From Vicia villosa (Eukaryota; Streptophyta; Magnoliopsida; Fabales; Fabaceae): DNA of 64,000 nt. The notes under the pieces are model-generated. The model ran no database searches, was not told where the DNA came from, and was given only the letters and a program-made list of their open reading frames with translations. Of the stretch, positions 1 through 9,155 are shown one piece after another. Within the stretch, counting starts at the first letter, position 1; each line of letters starts with the position of its first letter. Location: assembly GCF_029867415.1 (NCBI RefSeq), contig NC_081183.1, positions 66,910,336-66,974,335 of the forward strand, in the 5' to 3' direction. Made by a program: the position numbers and the translations under genes.

Positions 1-76
1 TCTCTTACATTTTTTATTCCTTTTCACTTCCTCGTAAATGTATTTTCTCTCTTTTTCTTTTCTTTCCACTTCTTTA

Positions 77-541
77 CTATTGCTCTCTATTTTTTTCAAT
101 GATTATTTCTTTCTTTTCAACATTTATTTTTTTCTCACTTTTTCTTTTCAAAATTTGATCTTGATCATTTTCTTTTGGAACAATAACGATTTGACGATCA
201 TGCTTTGATCGACGTTGTTGATGCCATGGAAGCCCGAGTAATAAATCCCTCGTTTTGGAAGGCACCACATCACATAGTACCTCATCTTTATATTTTCCAC
301 GCGTGAAAGAACCTCGCACTTGTGTGGTCACCAAAAGATCAGCCATGTCTTCAAATTCTGGATCCTCAAGACTATAAAGAATATATGGTTCTAGATGCTT
401 AAGAACCGGAAGTCCCAATTTCTCTACCATAGTTGTACTTGCCATGTTGATCCAGTATTTTCTATCAATGACCAAATCACAAATTTTATCATTTACGATA
501 CATCTTGTAGACAAAAGACTTTTCATTTGTTTGTCTTCCAT
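77..541 (-). CDS. Retropepsin-like protein, copy 1 (active site lost)
   Basis: 154-aa ORF on the minus strand. Residues 12-107 fit a plant Ty3/gypsy retropepsin fold: the start (CIVNDKICDLVID), the 'MASTTMVEKLGLP' block and the C-terminal 'DEVLCDVVPSKTRDLLLG' plus 'LPWHQQRR' block are all recognisable. The catalytic Asp is followed by Arg-Lys where the family has Ser/Thr-Gly, so protease activity is unlikely. The C-terminus (about residues 120-154) is Lys/Glu-rich. In the second tandem copy the same ORF stays open (1761-2225) despite several substitutions. A capsid, protein-binding or purely decaying role cannot be told from sequence. Confidence 0.7.
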   Translation of the reverse strand: MEDKQMKSLLSTRCIVNDKICDLVIDRKYWINMASTTMVEKLGLPVLKHLEPYILYSLEDPEFEDMADLLVTTQVRGSFTRGKYKDEVLCDVVPSKTRDLLLGLPWHQQRRSKHDRQIVIVPKENDQDQILKRKSEKKINVEKKEIIIEKNREQ

Positions 542-700
542 AATAAACCACTATAAGAAACTAAAACTTGGAAAAAATTACAAAATATGAAACTTTTGAT
601 GATTTTCCTTTTTTTTCTTTTTTTTTTCAATACAAGATGAAGAACAAAATTGACAAGAAAAAAAAAACAAATTACAAATATTTGGCCCTTTTTAGAACCA

Positions 701-713
701 TGCTCTGATACCA
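701..713 (-). promoter_or_regulatory. Primer-binding site, initiator-Met tRNA type
   Basis: On the minus strand this reads TGGTATCAGAGCA, complementary to the 3' end of plant initiator Met tRNA. It lies two bases inside the LTR that ends at 716. This fixes the element's orientation as minus. Confidence 0.9.
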
Positions 714-715
714 CT

Positions 716-1435
716 TGATGGCTAACCGATTTGTAAAACGGCCATTTTTCTCATGATTCGATAAACTTAACAAGCTTGTGATTTTTATATGACAATATAA
801 TGTTTGAAGCACGAAATTATATATAATGTTTGAGTGGGGCAGAATTGAAACAATGTGAAAATGAAGAAAGAAATTGATGGAAAAGAGTAGAAATGGGGCG
901 CCACACACTTTCTATGGTTTAGAAAGGATGATAAGCCTAAATGAAGATCACCACAAGAAACTTGGTTTCTTGATAAGATCAAAGTAAGGTTCAATCCAGA
1001 ACCAAAGGAGCAATGCTCTCAAATCACACAAAGAGTTTAACAAAATTCAACTTGTTTTTCATTCATATTTAGCTCCCTATTTATAGGTAAAAGGTAGCTT
1101 ACAATATTAACTCAAGAAATTCTACAACTTCAGCCCACTAGCTAGTCAATAATGGTTTGAAAAAGAAAGGTCACACACTTAAAGGTAGTGGAGAAAGTGG
1201 ATATTAATTGCCTTGATGAATAATAGCAAATTATAGCCACTTTGATTAATGCATCCCACCTTCCTATTTCTCCTTCATTAAAATATTGACCTCTTGATTT
1301 CTTGAGTCCATTATTTAATTATAAATACAAAGATCACGAAAATTCTAAGCTTTAAGAGCTTTAGAATATTTAAAAATATACTAAAAATTAAAAACAAGTG
1401 TTTGGGGCCAAAATTTGACAAGCTGGGCCCTAACA
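716..1435 (-). repeat. LTR, copy 1 (720 bp)
   Basis: On the plus strand it begins TGATGGC and ends CCTAACA, giving TGTTAGG...CCATCA in the element's orientation, with the standard TG/CA ends. A TATAAATA box on the minus strand lies at 1078-1085. By eye it differs from the copy at 2401-3120 at only about half a dozen positions, so the two copies separated recently. Confidence 0.9.
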
Positions 1436-1783
1436 CGTTTTATTTGGAGCACTTTTTTTATATGTTTCCTTCCACATGCTTAGTGAACTCATGATCTCAT
1501 CATTCTCCCAAACTTCAAGAGGATTTGTCCTCAAATCCAGACCTGCATTAATATGTAGTTGATTGAAAAAATATCTCTTCCTGTTTTCTTTTCTTTCTCT
1601 TTCAAATTTATTTATCTTTTCTTCCATATTCTCAAAGAGATCTTTTTTCTCAACCGCCTCTTCTTTTTTTCTCTCATCTTCTTTTCTCTTACAACTTTTA
1701 TTCTTTTTCACTTCCTCGTAAATGTATTTTCTCTCTTTTTCTTTTCTTTCCACTTCTTTACTATTGCTCTCTATTTTTTTCAA
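1430..1783 (-). CDS. Lys/Glu-rich tail ORF of the tandem element
   Basis: 117-aa ORF that overlaps the end of the protease-like ORF (1761-2225) in another frame. Residues 1-70 are extremely Lys/Glu-rich and probably coiled or disordered. Residues 80-95 (AGLDLRTNPLEVWENDE) resemble the tail found near the C-terminus of many plant Ty3/gypsy polyproteins. This looks like the two ends of a gag-pol frame joined after an internal deletion, with a frameshift between them. The stop falls a few bases inside the LTR. It may be translated as a separate ORF, by frameshift, or not at all. Confidence 0.45.
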   Translation of the reverse strand: MKKIESNSKEVERKEKERKYIYEEVKKNKSCKRKEDERKKEEAVEKKDLFENMEEKINKFERERKENRKRYFFNQLHINAGLDLRTNPLEVWENDEIMSSLSMWKETYKKSAPNKTC

Positions 1784-2225
1784 TGATTATTTCTTTCTTT
1801 TCAACATTTATTTTTTTCTCACTTTTTCTTTTAAAAATTTGATCTTGATCATTTTCTTTTGGAACAATAACGATTTGACGATCATGCTTTGATCGACGTT
1901 GTTGATGCCATGGAAGCCCGAGTAATAAATCCCTCGTTTTGGAAGGCACCACATCACATAGTACCTCATCTTTATATTTTCCACGCGTGAAAGAAACTCG
2001 CACTTGTGTTGTCACCAAAACATCAGCCATGTCTTCAAATTCTGGATCCTCAAGACTATAAAGAATATATGGTTCTGGATGCTTAAGAACCGGAAGTCCC
2101 AATTTCTCTATCATAGTTGTACTTGCCATGTTGATCCAATATTTTCTATCAATGACCAAATCACAAATTTTATCATTTAAGATACATCTTGTAGACAAAA
2201 GATTTTTCATTTGTTTGTCTTCCAT
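1761..2225 (-). CDS. Retropepsin-like protein, copy 2 (active site lost)
   Basis: Second tandem copy of the 154-aa ORF. It has the same layout and the same Asp-Arg-Lys in place of Asp-Ser/Thr-Gly. About ten residues differ from copy 1 (for example IVND to ILND and LEPYI to PEPYI), with no stop or frameshift. The lesion at the active site predates the duplication. It lies directly downstream of the primer site at 2386-2398 and is the first ORF of this element copy. Confidence 0.7.
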   Translation of the reverse strand: MEDKQMKNLLSTRCILNDKICDLVIDRKYWINMASTTMIEKLGLPVLKHPEPYILYSLEDPEFEDMADVLVTTQVRVSFTRGKYKDEVLCDVVPSKTRDLLLGLPWHQQRRSKHDRQIVIVPKENDQDQIFKRKSEKKINVEKKEIIIEKNREQ

Positions 2226-2385
2226 AATAAACCACTATAAGAAACTAAAACTTGGAAAAAATTACAAAAAATGAAACTTTTCATGATTTTCCTTTTTTTT
2301 TCTTTTTTTTTTCAATACAAGATGAAGAACAAAATTGACAAGAAAAAAAAAACAAATTACAAATATTTGGCCCTTTTTAGAACCA

Positions 2386-2398
2386 TGCTCTGATACCA
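2386..2398 (-). promoter_or_regulatory. Primer-binding site, initiator-Met tRNA type (copy 2)
   Basis: Same minus-strand TGGTATCAGAGCA motif as at 701-713, two bases inside the LTR at 2401. Confidence 0.9.
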
Positions 2399-2400
2399 CT

Positions 2401-3120
2401 TGATGGCTAACCGATTTGTAAAACGGCCATTTTTCTCATGATTCGATAAACTTAACAAGCTTGTGATTTTTATATGACAATATAATGTTTGAAGCACGAA
2501 ATTATATATAATGTTTGAGTGGGGCAGAATTGAAACAATGTGAAAATGAAGAAAGAAATTGATGGAAAAGAGTAGAAATGGGGCGCCACACTCTTTCTAT
2601 GGTTTATAAAGGATGATAAGCCTAAATGAAGATCACCACAAGAAACTTGGTTTCTTGATAAGATCAAAGTAAGGTTCAATCCAGAACCAAAGGAGCAATG
2701 CTCTCAAATCACACAAAGAGTTTAACAAAATTCAACTTGTTTTTCATTCATATTTAGCTCCTTATTTATAGGTAAAAGGTAGCTTACAATATTAACTCAA
2801 GAAATTCTACAACTTCAGCCCACTAGCTAGTCAATAATGGTTTGAAAAAGAAAGGTCACACACTTAAAGGTAGTGGAGAAAGTGGATATTAATTGCCTTG
2901 ATGAATAATAGCAATTTATAGCCACTTTGATTAATGCATCCCACCTTCCTATTTCTCCTTCATTAAAATATTGACCTCTTGATTTCTTGAGTCCATTATT
3001 TAATTATAAATACAAAGATCACGAAAATTCTAAGCTTTAAGAGCTTTAGAATATTTAAAAATATACTAAAAATTAAAAACAAGTGTTTTGGGCCAAAATT
3101 TGACAAGCTGGGCCCTAACA
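2401..3120 (-). repeat. LTR, copy 2 (720 bp)
   Basis: Same length and ends as copy 1. The minus-strand TATAAATA box is at 2763-2770. It is followed at 3121-3187 by the same internal tail that follows copy 1 at 1436-1502, after which the match stops abruptly. Confidence 0.9.
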
Positions 3121-3187
3121 CGTTTTATTTGGAGCACTTTTTTTTATATGTTTCCTTCCACATGCTTAGTGAACTCATGATCTCATC

Positions 3188-3959
3188 ACTATCGCTCCCC
3201 TGGTTCATGTCCTTCATCATCATCATCTAGTTTCATGATATCCTCATCAGGAAAGTCAAACTTCATTGACTGATATTCTTCCAATGGCTGATAAGCAAGA
3301 TGATCTGCAAGAATACTACCTTTGATGGCTTTCTGTGTGACATACTGGATATCATACTTTGATAAAAGCATTTGCCATCATGCTTGTCTGCCTGTAAGTG
3401 CCGGTTTTTCGAAGATGTACTTTATTGGATCCATTTTTGAGATCAATAAGGTAGTGTGAGTAAACACATACTGTCTCAGTCGGCGAGCAACCCATGCCAA
3501 AGCACATCAAGTTTTCTCGAGTATTGAGTATCTTGATTCATAATCGGTAAACTTTTTGCTAAGGTAATAAATAGCATGCTCTTTTTGACCAGACTCGTCA
3601 TGTTGTGCTAGCACACACCCCATAGATCCTTCGAGCACAGTTAAATACATAAGAAATGGTCTCTCGGGAATTGGAGGCACGAGAATTGGTGGCTCTTGGA
3701 GATACTGTTTGATCCTTTAAAAGGACTCTTGGCAATGATCGTCCCAACGGATATCTTGATTTTTGCACAGCAGTTTAAAAATGGGTTCACAAGTAGCAGT
3801 GAGATGAGAGATGAACCTGGATATGTAATTCAATCTCCCAAAGAACCCACGAACTTCTTTTTCATTCTTTGGTGTTGGCATATTCTGTATTATTTTTACC
3901 TTGTCTGAATCTACCTCAATTCCTCGTTGACTTACAATGAACCCAAGTAGTTTACCAGA
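3188..3959 (-). pseudogene. RNase H region of Ogre-like element A
   Basis: Translations in shifting frames on the minus strand match the RT connection and RNase H of Ogre/Tat. The best stretch (3371-3189) reads KYDIQYVTQKAIKGSILADH, followed by an acidic spacer rich in Asp. Several frameshifts and stops break the rest. It should continue into integrase, but the sequence stops at the junction with the tandem LTR element. Confidence 0.7.
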
Positions 3960-4384
3960 TCAAACCCCAAAGGTGCACTTGTTCGGATTAAGCCTCAACC
4001 AGAATTTTCGCAGACGAGCAAACAATTTCTCAAGATAGACCAAATGTTCCTCCTTAGTTTGGGACTTTGCAATCATATCATCGACGTACACCTCGATCTC
4101 CTTATGGATCATGTCATGAAAGAGAGTCACCATCGCACGTTGATACGTTGCACCAGCATTCTTAAGACCGAAAGGCATGACCTTGTAACAATAGGTGCCC
4201 CAAGGAATGGTAAAAGTCGTCTTCCCCATGTATTTAGGAGCCATATTTATTTTATTATAGCCAGAAAATCCATCCATGAATGAGAACACATAATATTGAG
4301 CAGTATTGTCGACAAGCACATCAATATGGGGTAAAGGGAAATCATCCTTCGGACTTGCCCTATTCAGATCTCCATAATCCACGC
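3960..4384 (-). pseudogene. Reverse transcriptase, C-terminal part (element A)
   Basis: Minus-strand reading has the Ty3/gypsy RT core: ASPKDDFPLPHIDVL, FSFMDGFSGYNKI, PFGLKNAGATYQRAM and the catalytic box EVYVDDMIAKS, then the connection segment ending NPNKCTFGV. The catalytic YVDD is intact. One substitution is visible in the DYRDLN block (Arg to Gly). The N-terminal RT half lies beyond the solo LTR at 5797-6024. Confidence 0.85.
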
Positions 4385-4810
4385 TGTCATACCCCAAAAT
4401 TTGCCCTATTGCTATTACATTTTATTAACAGGGACGTAGTACAAATTCTACAAGGGGTGTATATCAAACTAGTGGGCTTGACATCTTGATTGGCAAGCCC
4501 ATTTCAAAAGAGTAACCATTCTCTAAATTGTCCAATTCAAAAGATAGGAGTATACATTAAGTAAAAGTGTGTATTGAATTAGGGTTATTATTCATAAGAA
4601 TATGAGGCCCAATTTTAGGATTCAAAATTATTTTTAAACTTGGGTTTTATAAACTTCCTTCGTTTATCTACAATATTTTGGATTTTGTAATTATTTGTTT
4701 CTATCAAAAGTATAATAGTTTACTCTTAAACTATTTATATTTTAATAAATAAAAAAATTTGTTTATGCTTCATACACCTTCAATTGGCTTTTTATTACAA
4801 ATAAATAACA

Positions 4811-4866
4811 TAGCACAATTGGTAAGGAAGCAAGATTTGCAAATAAGAAGTCGCGGGTTCGACTCC
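4811..4866 (+). promoter_or_regulatory. tRNA-like segment with Pol III A and B boxes
   Basis: TAGCACAATTGG (4811-4822) fits the A-box consensus TRGYNNARYNGG at every position, and GGTTCGACTCC (4856-4866) fits the B box GGTTCGANTCC exactly, at tRNA-like spacing. Short T runs follow. No convincing full cloverleaf can be folded by eye, so this is a promoter-like or tRNA-derived segment, not a tRNA gene. Related segments occur at 27830, 35633 and, more weakly, 56979. Confidence 0.6.
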
Positions 4867-4982
4867 CATGAGTGACATTTTCACACTTTTTCTCCTATTT
4901 TTACCAATTTTCAAAAAACGGGTTGTTGGGCTTTTGGATATGGGTTATTTATTTTTTGGGATTTTTAACTTAAATTTCTCAT

Positions 4983-4990
4983 TATAAATA
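4983..4990 (+). promoter_or_regulatory. LTR TATA box
   Basis: TATAAATAGG in AT-rich context about 600 bp into the solo LTR. It is the probable Pol II core promoter of this LTR, with a CT-rich leader downstream. Confidence 0.6.
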
Positions 4991-5253
4991 GGACCTTTGG
5001 CAATCCTATTTGGGGGACCTTCTTTCACTTTCACGTACAATTTTCACAAATTCACTCACACACTTTTTTTTACTACACTTCTCTTCTCTCTTTGAGGGTT
5101 TGTCTTAGGGTTCTCTTGAACAACCCTAACCCGCCTTTGTCGATTAACTGACATTGGCCGACAAACCCTTTCCCCCTTTCAAACTCAAATCCCTCCACTC
5201 AAACTCAATTGGCCGATGATTACCTATGAGGCCTCCCCCAAAAAAGGGTATCT

Positions 5254-5413
5254 GGCCATTGTTGTCTCGATCTGACAATGGTCGGCACCCCTAAAAAAGA
5301 GTTTCTGGCCATTGTTGTCTCGATCTGACAATGGCCGGCCTCCCATAAAAAAGGGGTTTCTGGCCATTGTTGTCTCGATCTGACAATGGCCCTATCAAAA
5401 CCTTTAAGGTTTG

Positions 5414-5456
<43 letters not shown>

Positions 5457-5513
5457 TTATTTTGTTTTATTTGGTTTTGCCATGGTCATTGTTGTCTCGA
5501 TCTGACAATGGCC
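5254..5513 (+). repeat. Four-copy hairpin-word repeat in the solo LTR
   Basis: A 30-bp word starting GGCCATTG and ending CAATGGCC occurs at 5254-5283, 5307-5336, 5362-5391 and 5484-5513. The arms are inverted repeats of 8 bp around TTGTCTCGATCTGA or similar. The first three copies sit about 54 bp apart; the fourth lies beyond a (TA)n tract at 5415-5453. In copies 1 and 4 one arm has a C-to-T change. Confidence 0.85.
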
Positions 5514-5796
5514 TTATCAAAACCTTTGAGGTTTTGCCCTTTTGGTTAATATTTGGTCAACCCCTTTGATTTTAAATAAATAATTTTTCTGGTAATATAT
5601 AATAAAGCTTTTTTTATAAAACCTAAACCTAAAGATTAAATGGGTCCCCTTGAGTACAAGGGAGGCAAAGGGTGCCTAACACCTTCCCTTTGCCTAATTA
5701 ACCTACTTACCCAAAATCTCTCAAGGGTTTCTCACTTTCCCAAATAAAGTGGGTGGCGACTCCGTTTGAACGTAAATTTTTAAGCAGGTTGCTACA

Positions 5797-6353
5797 CACG
5801 CACATACGCACCTTCTCATCTTTCTTAGGAACAAGCACGATGTTCGCGATCCACGGAGGATTTTCACACATAGATAGGAAACCAGCATTCAACTGTTTTT
5901 CAACTTCTTCCTTGATCTTCAAAGCCATATCAGGTCGAGTTATTCGCGGTTTCTGCTTTATGGGCGAACATTTTGGTTTGAGCGGTAACCTGTGCATGAC
6001 TATATCAGTGTCCAAACCAGGCATGTCTTCATACGACCAGGCGAAGATGTCGACGTAACTCGAAGCAATTCAATTAACCCCTTCTTTACATCACTTTGCA
6101 AAACGGCCCTTATCTTGACTTCTTTCTTTACTTTTTCTGTACCGAGTTTGATGATTTCTATGGCTTCTTGATGTGGCTGAATGGACTTCTCTTCTTGTCT
6201 TAAAAGTCTTTCCAGTTCCTCAGAAACTTCACAATCTTCCCCACTATCTTCGTCAGTATGGTCAATTGGATTCTCAAGGATATTAAGACATGGAACAGTA
6301 GCATCATCATTTTTGATGGAATCCGAGTCGGATTTGCACGATGGATGATTCAT
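5797..6353 (-). pseudogene. RT N-terminus and protease-RT linker (element A)
   Basis: The 6353-6000 frame gives an acidic linker (EDCEVSEELERLLRQEEKSI) then KVKKEVKIRAVLQSDVKKGL. It shifts frame before the conserved MPGLDTDIVMHRLPLKP block that opens RT at 6024, followed by KIKEEVEKQLNAGFL and ANIVLVPKKDEKVRMC. RT is then cut by the solo LTR at 5796. Frame changes at about 6040 and near 5800 make it a pseudogene. Confidence 0.8.
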
Positions 6354-6754
6354 GCTTTAGAATGCGACATAAAGAAGAATGAAAGAAATGGAACAGTAAT
6401 TGTATGCGAAATTGCGATTTTTATTCATCATTAAACAAAAATTGAAACATATGGGGCGCCCTTTTCTACAAGATGTTGGCATGCCTTGGGCACAACATGC
6501 GACTTATTGAAACAGAAAAATTACATTTCCATAAAAACAACTTTGGGGACGCCCATCATGATCCAATTGTTGAGTTCCTGATCGGGTGCAGCTTGGTAGA
6601 TAAATCTGGAGAGATATTCACTATCATCGTCATCACCCACTGCAAGAATCTGACCTTATGAGCTGGGACCAGCACTGAAAAACACTTCGGAGATCGGGGG
6701 GATCTACTTCCTTTCAGGTGTCAAATTGAACTGAGCAGAGGAGGAGGGTTGATA
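6354..6754 (-). other. Spacer between protease and RT linker of element A
   Basis: About 400 bp with no open frame of note. It lies between the protease ORF and the acidic linker in the element's sense. In pea Ogre an intron has been reported in the gag-pro/pol region, so this may be non-coding by design, but I see no clear splice pair. Confidence 0.4.
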
Positions 6755-7816
6755 TCAGAGACCGAACTTATCCTGCTTTTCACGTACGTCAATCACCTTG
6801 CCCCAAGCATCACGAGGGACTCCAGCTTCCAAAAGGGCCTTGGCATGACTCAAAGAAGATAAAGGCACCTCAGATTTCTTTTTACCTTCAAACACAGGAA
6901 ATCTGTCAACCGACACAATTTCTAAGGCTTGGAAGGGAGTTTCATGCATTTCTCTGTCCCCTTCCACATAATGGTGCATTGTCAGATTGTTGATTACCAC
7001 ATCTTCCTCACCGGTGATCACAACAATTTTGTCACTCACAATGAATTTCAAACACTGATGAAGGGTAGATGTCACAGCTCCTACCGCATGGATCCAAGGA
7101 CGACCCAAGAGGCAAGTATACGAAGGACGAATATCCATAACATAGAAGGCAATATAGAATGTGTAAGGACCAATCTTGACAGGTAGATCAATTTCTCCTT
7201 CTACGGACCTTCTAGAACCATCAAACACTCGGACACTCATAGTACAAGGCCTCATCATGACCCCATCCATACTCAGCTTGAACAAAGTGGCCTTAGGTAT
7301 CACATTAAGGGAAGACCCTGTATAAATCAAAACTCGAGACAACACAGTATTCAAACACCTTATAAAGATATGCAATTCTTTGTTGTATGCTCTACCTTCA
7401 GGTGGGAGCTCGTCATCACAAAAACCCAAACAATTGCCAGCAGCAATATTGGTTACAACCCCTTCGAACTGAGGCACAGTAATGTCTTGAGTAACATGAG
7501 CAGAGCCTAGGATCTTCATCAAAGTGTTTCGGTGAGCCTCTGAATGCACCAGAAGAGAGAAGATGGAAATCTTAGCCTGAGTTTGGTCCAACTGATCAAC
7601 CACTTTATAATAACTTTTCTTAATAATTCGCAGAAGCTGCTCAGCATCTTGTGTAGTACTAGATTTAGGCGGATCGACAAAAACTTGCTTACCCTTAGTC
7701 TGAGCATTAACATCCTTGTTGGTCTCTTTGGGAAGTGGCGGTGGAGCAGCAAAGATTTTGCCACTACGAGTGATACCACTAGTTCCAGCAATATTAGTGT
7801 CGTCTGGGTTACCCAC
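6755..7816 (-). pseudogene. Aspartic protease region of Ogre-like element A
   Basis: 353-aa open frame. The first 60 residues look like a linker (KIFAAPPPLPKE...). About residues 165-260 hold the protease: YTGSSLNVIPKATL, VFDGSRRSVEGEIDLPVKIG and YTCLLGRPWIHAVGAV, which match the Tat retropepsin. The active-site Asp of D-[NST]-G is Tyr here (YTGS). After residue 270 an EGDREMHETPFQALEIV spacer leads toward RT. The frame is open but probably inactive. The neighbouring frame upstream (gag) overlaps its start by a few codons. Confidence 0.8.
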
Positions 7817-7846
7817 CAGAGGATAATCATGTTTCTTTCCTCGAAT

Positions 7847-9155
7847 TTACACCACATTATAACTCCTAGGAACCGCCTTTGAATTGCCAACTGAGGGAGA
7901 AATTAGGGATGAAGTTGAGGGAGCTTGAGAATGAATAACCAAATGAGTAGTTAGAGCCTGAATCAACAGAGGAGTACCTTGAGCTCTCGACACATTCGCA
8001 GGATAGTAAGGAATTTCCAAAGTAGCCACATCTTCATCAAAAACAACTCTTTCAACTCTGAGAATACCTTCGTCCATCATCTTCTGAATTTCATCTCTCA
8101 ATCTAGCACACTCTTCTGGATTAGAGGAACATTGTAAACAAAAGTCGTGGAGCTCATGCAAGACCCCTTGTTGCATAAGACGTTCTTTAACAGTTGCAAG
8201 TGACATCTTAATCTCATCAACATCAGTTACCAAGACTTGTTCATCGCACAATTCAATGGCATTGGTCGTACCTGCGTGGGGAGGCATAGGATTATACAAC
8301 ATATTGGGACCAGTAGGAGTGAATGAAATAATCTTGTCATCAATGAGATCCTGAACTTTGCATTTCAATGCTCTACACTTTTCAATCGTGTGGCCTGGAG
8401 CCCGTGAATGAAATTCACATCGAGCATTAGCATCATATCCCGGTGGAAGAGGGTCAGGTGGGGGACCAAGTTCGCGAAGCTGGACCAACTGATTAGCAAG
8501 AAATTGAGGAAGAAGCTGAGCATATGGCATCGGAACTAGGTCTATACGCCTTTCAGGATATCTTTGTCTCTGTGGAGCTCCTTTACCTTGATGTCTAGGA
8601 TTTTGCAGGCGATTTTTAGGAGGAGCAAATTGTGGTTATGGTATGAAAGGCTGTTGATGAGCTACCCAAGGTTGTGAAAGTGCAGCAGCATATGCCTGAG
8701 GAACATATTGACCAGGAACAACAATAGGCATTGGATAATATGAAGGTTGAGCAGCAAAATAGGCAGGGGCTTTGCCTTTGTCAATAGAAGCAGTACTAGT
8801 CTCACCCTCCTTCTTTTTAACAAACCCTGAGTACGGTTTCTTGCCATTACCATTATTGTTGTTAGAACTAGAAGTACCTTGGATTGTACCAGATTTAACA
8901 CAATTCTCAACCCGTTCTCCGATAATAACCACGTCAGAGAAAGAAGAAGAAGTATTACTGATCATATGTTGAAGATACGGCCATTTCAAAGTTCCCATAA
9001 ACAAATCAATCAATTCACGTCCAGAAAAGGAGGTTGGACTCGAGCAGCAAGTTCACGCCACCTCTGGGTGTACTCGTTAAAGTATTCCTTATGCTTTTGT
9101 GACATATTCTGAAGCTGAGCGCAACTAGGAGCCCTAGCAGTGTTATAGTGGTAAT
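7847..9155 (-). pseudogene. Gag C-terminal part of Ogre-like element A
   Basis: From the right: a capsid-like segment (QNMSQKHKEYFNEYTQRW and ELAARV), then DLFMGTLKWPYLQHMISN and DVVIIGERVENCVKSGTIQG (9013-8636), a Gly/Asn-rich linker, and 8530-7847 with CEFHSRAPGHTIEKCRALK, a CHxC-type knuckle, followed by a CARLRDEIQKMMDEGIL segment. Frames change at about 9013-9050 and 8530-8640. The 5' part of gag resumes at 17378 on the other side of the Tekay element. Confidence 0.8.

Larger units (their letters stand above)
1..3187 (-). mobile_element. Tandem non-autonomous LTR retrotransposon (internal-LTR-internal-LTR)
   Basis: Bases 1-1502 are repeated at about 1686-3187 with very few differences. 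Read on the minus strand the order is a short 3' internal tail (3187-3121), LTR (3120-2401), primer site, internal region (2385-1436), LTR (1435-716), primer site and a second internal region running off the window. The internal region between the two LTRs is only about 965 bp and encodes a lone protease-like ORF plus a Lys/Glu-rich tail; reverse transcriptase, RNase H and integrase are absent. The element must therefore depend on enzymes from elsewhere. LTRs shared head-to-tail are expected from unequal recombination between LTRs. The right junction at 3187/3188 falls inside internal sequence, not at an LTR end, so it is a deletion or recombination breakpoint against the neighbouring Ogre-like element. 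Confidence 0.85.
4385..5796 (+). mobile_element. Solo LTR of Ogre/Tat type inside RT
   Basis: Begins TGTCATACCCC and ends TTGCTACA, flanked by a perfect 5-bp duplication CACGC (4380-4384 and 5797-5801). There is no internal region or second LTR. Contents: an A/B-box tRNA-like segment (4811-4866), a TATAAATA box (4983-4990), four copies of a hairpin word (5254-5513), a (TA)n tract (5415-5453) and a TGGCGACTC motif at 5754-5762. The start and end sequences match the Ogre-like LTRs at 27592 and 54950. Confidence 0.9.

Noticed and set aside
1559..1786. Phe/Leu-rich plus-strand ORF
   Set aside because: It is the antisense of the Lys/Glu-rich tail of the tandem element.
4805..4876. A functional tRNA gene at the A/B-box segment (and at 27830, 35633, 56979, 46631)
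   Set aside because: Boxes are good, but I could not build acceptor and anticodon stems by eye, and all copies lie inside LTRs.
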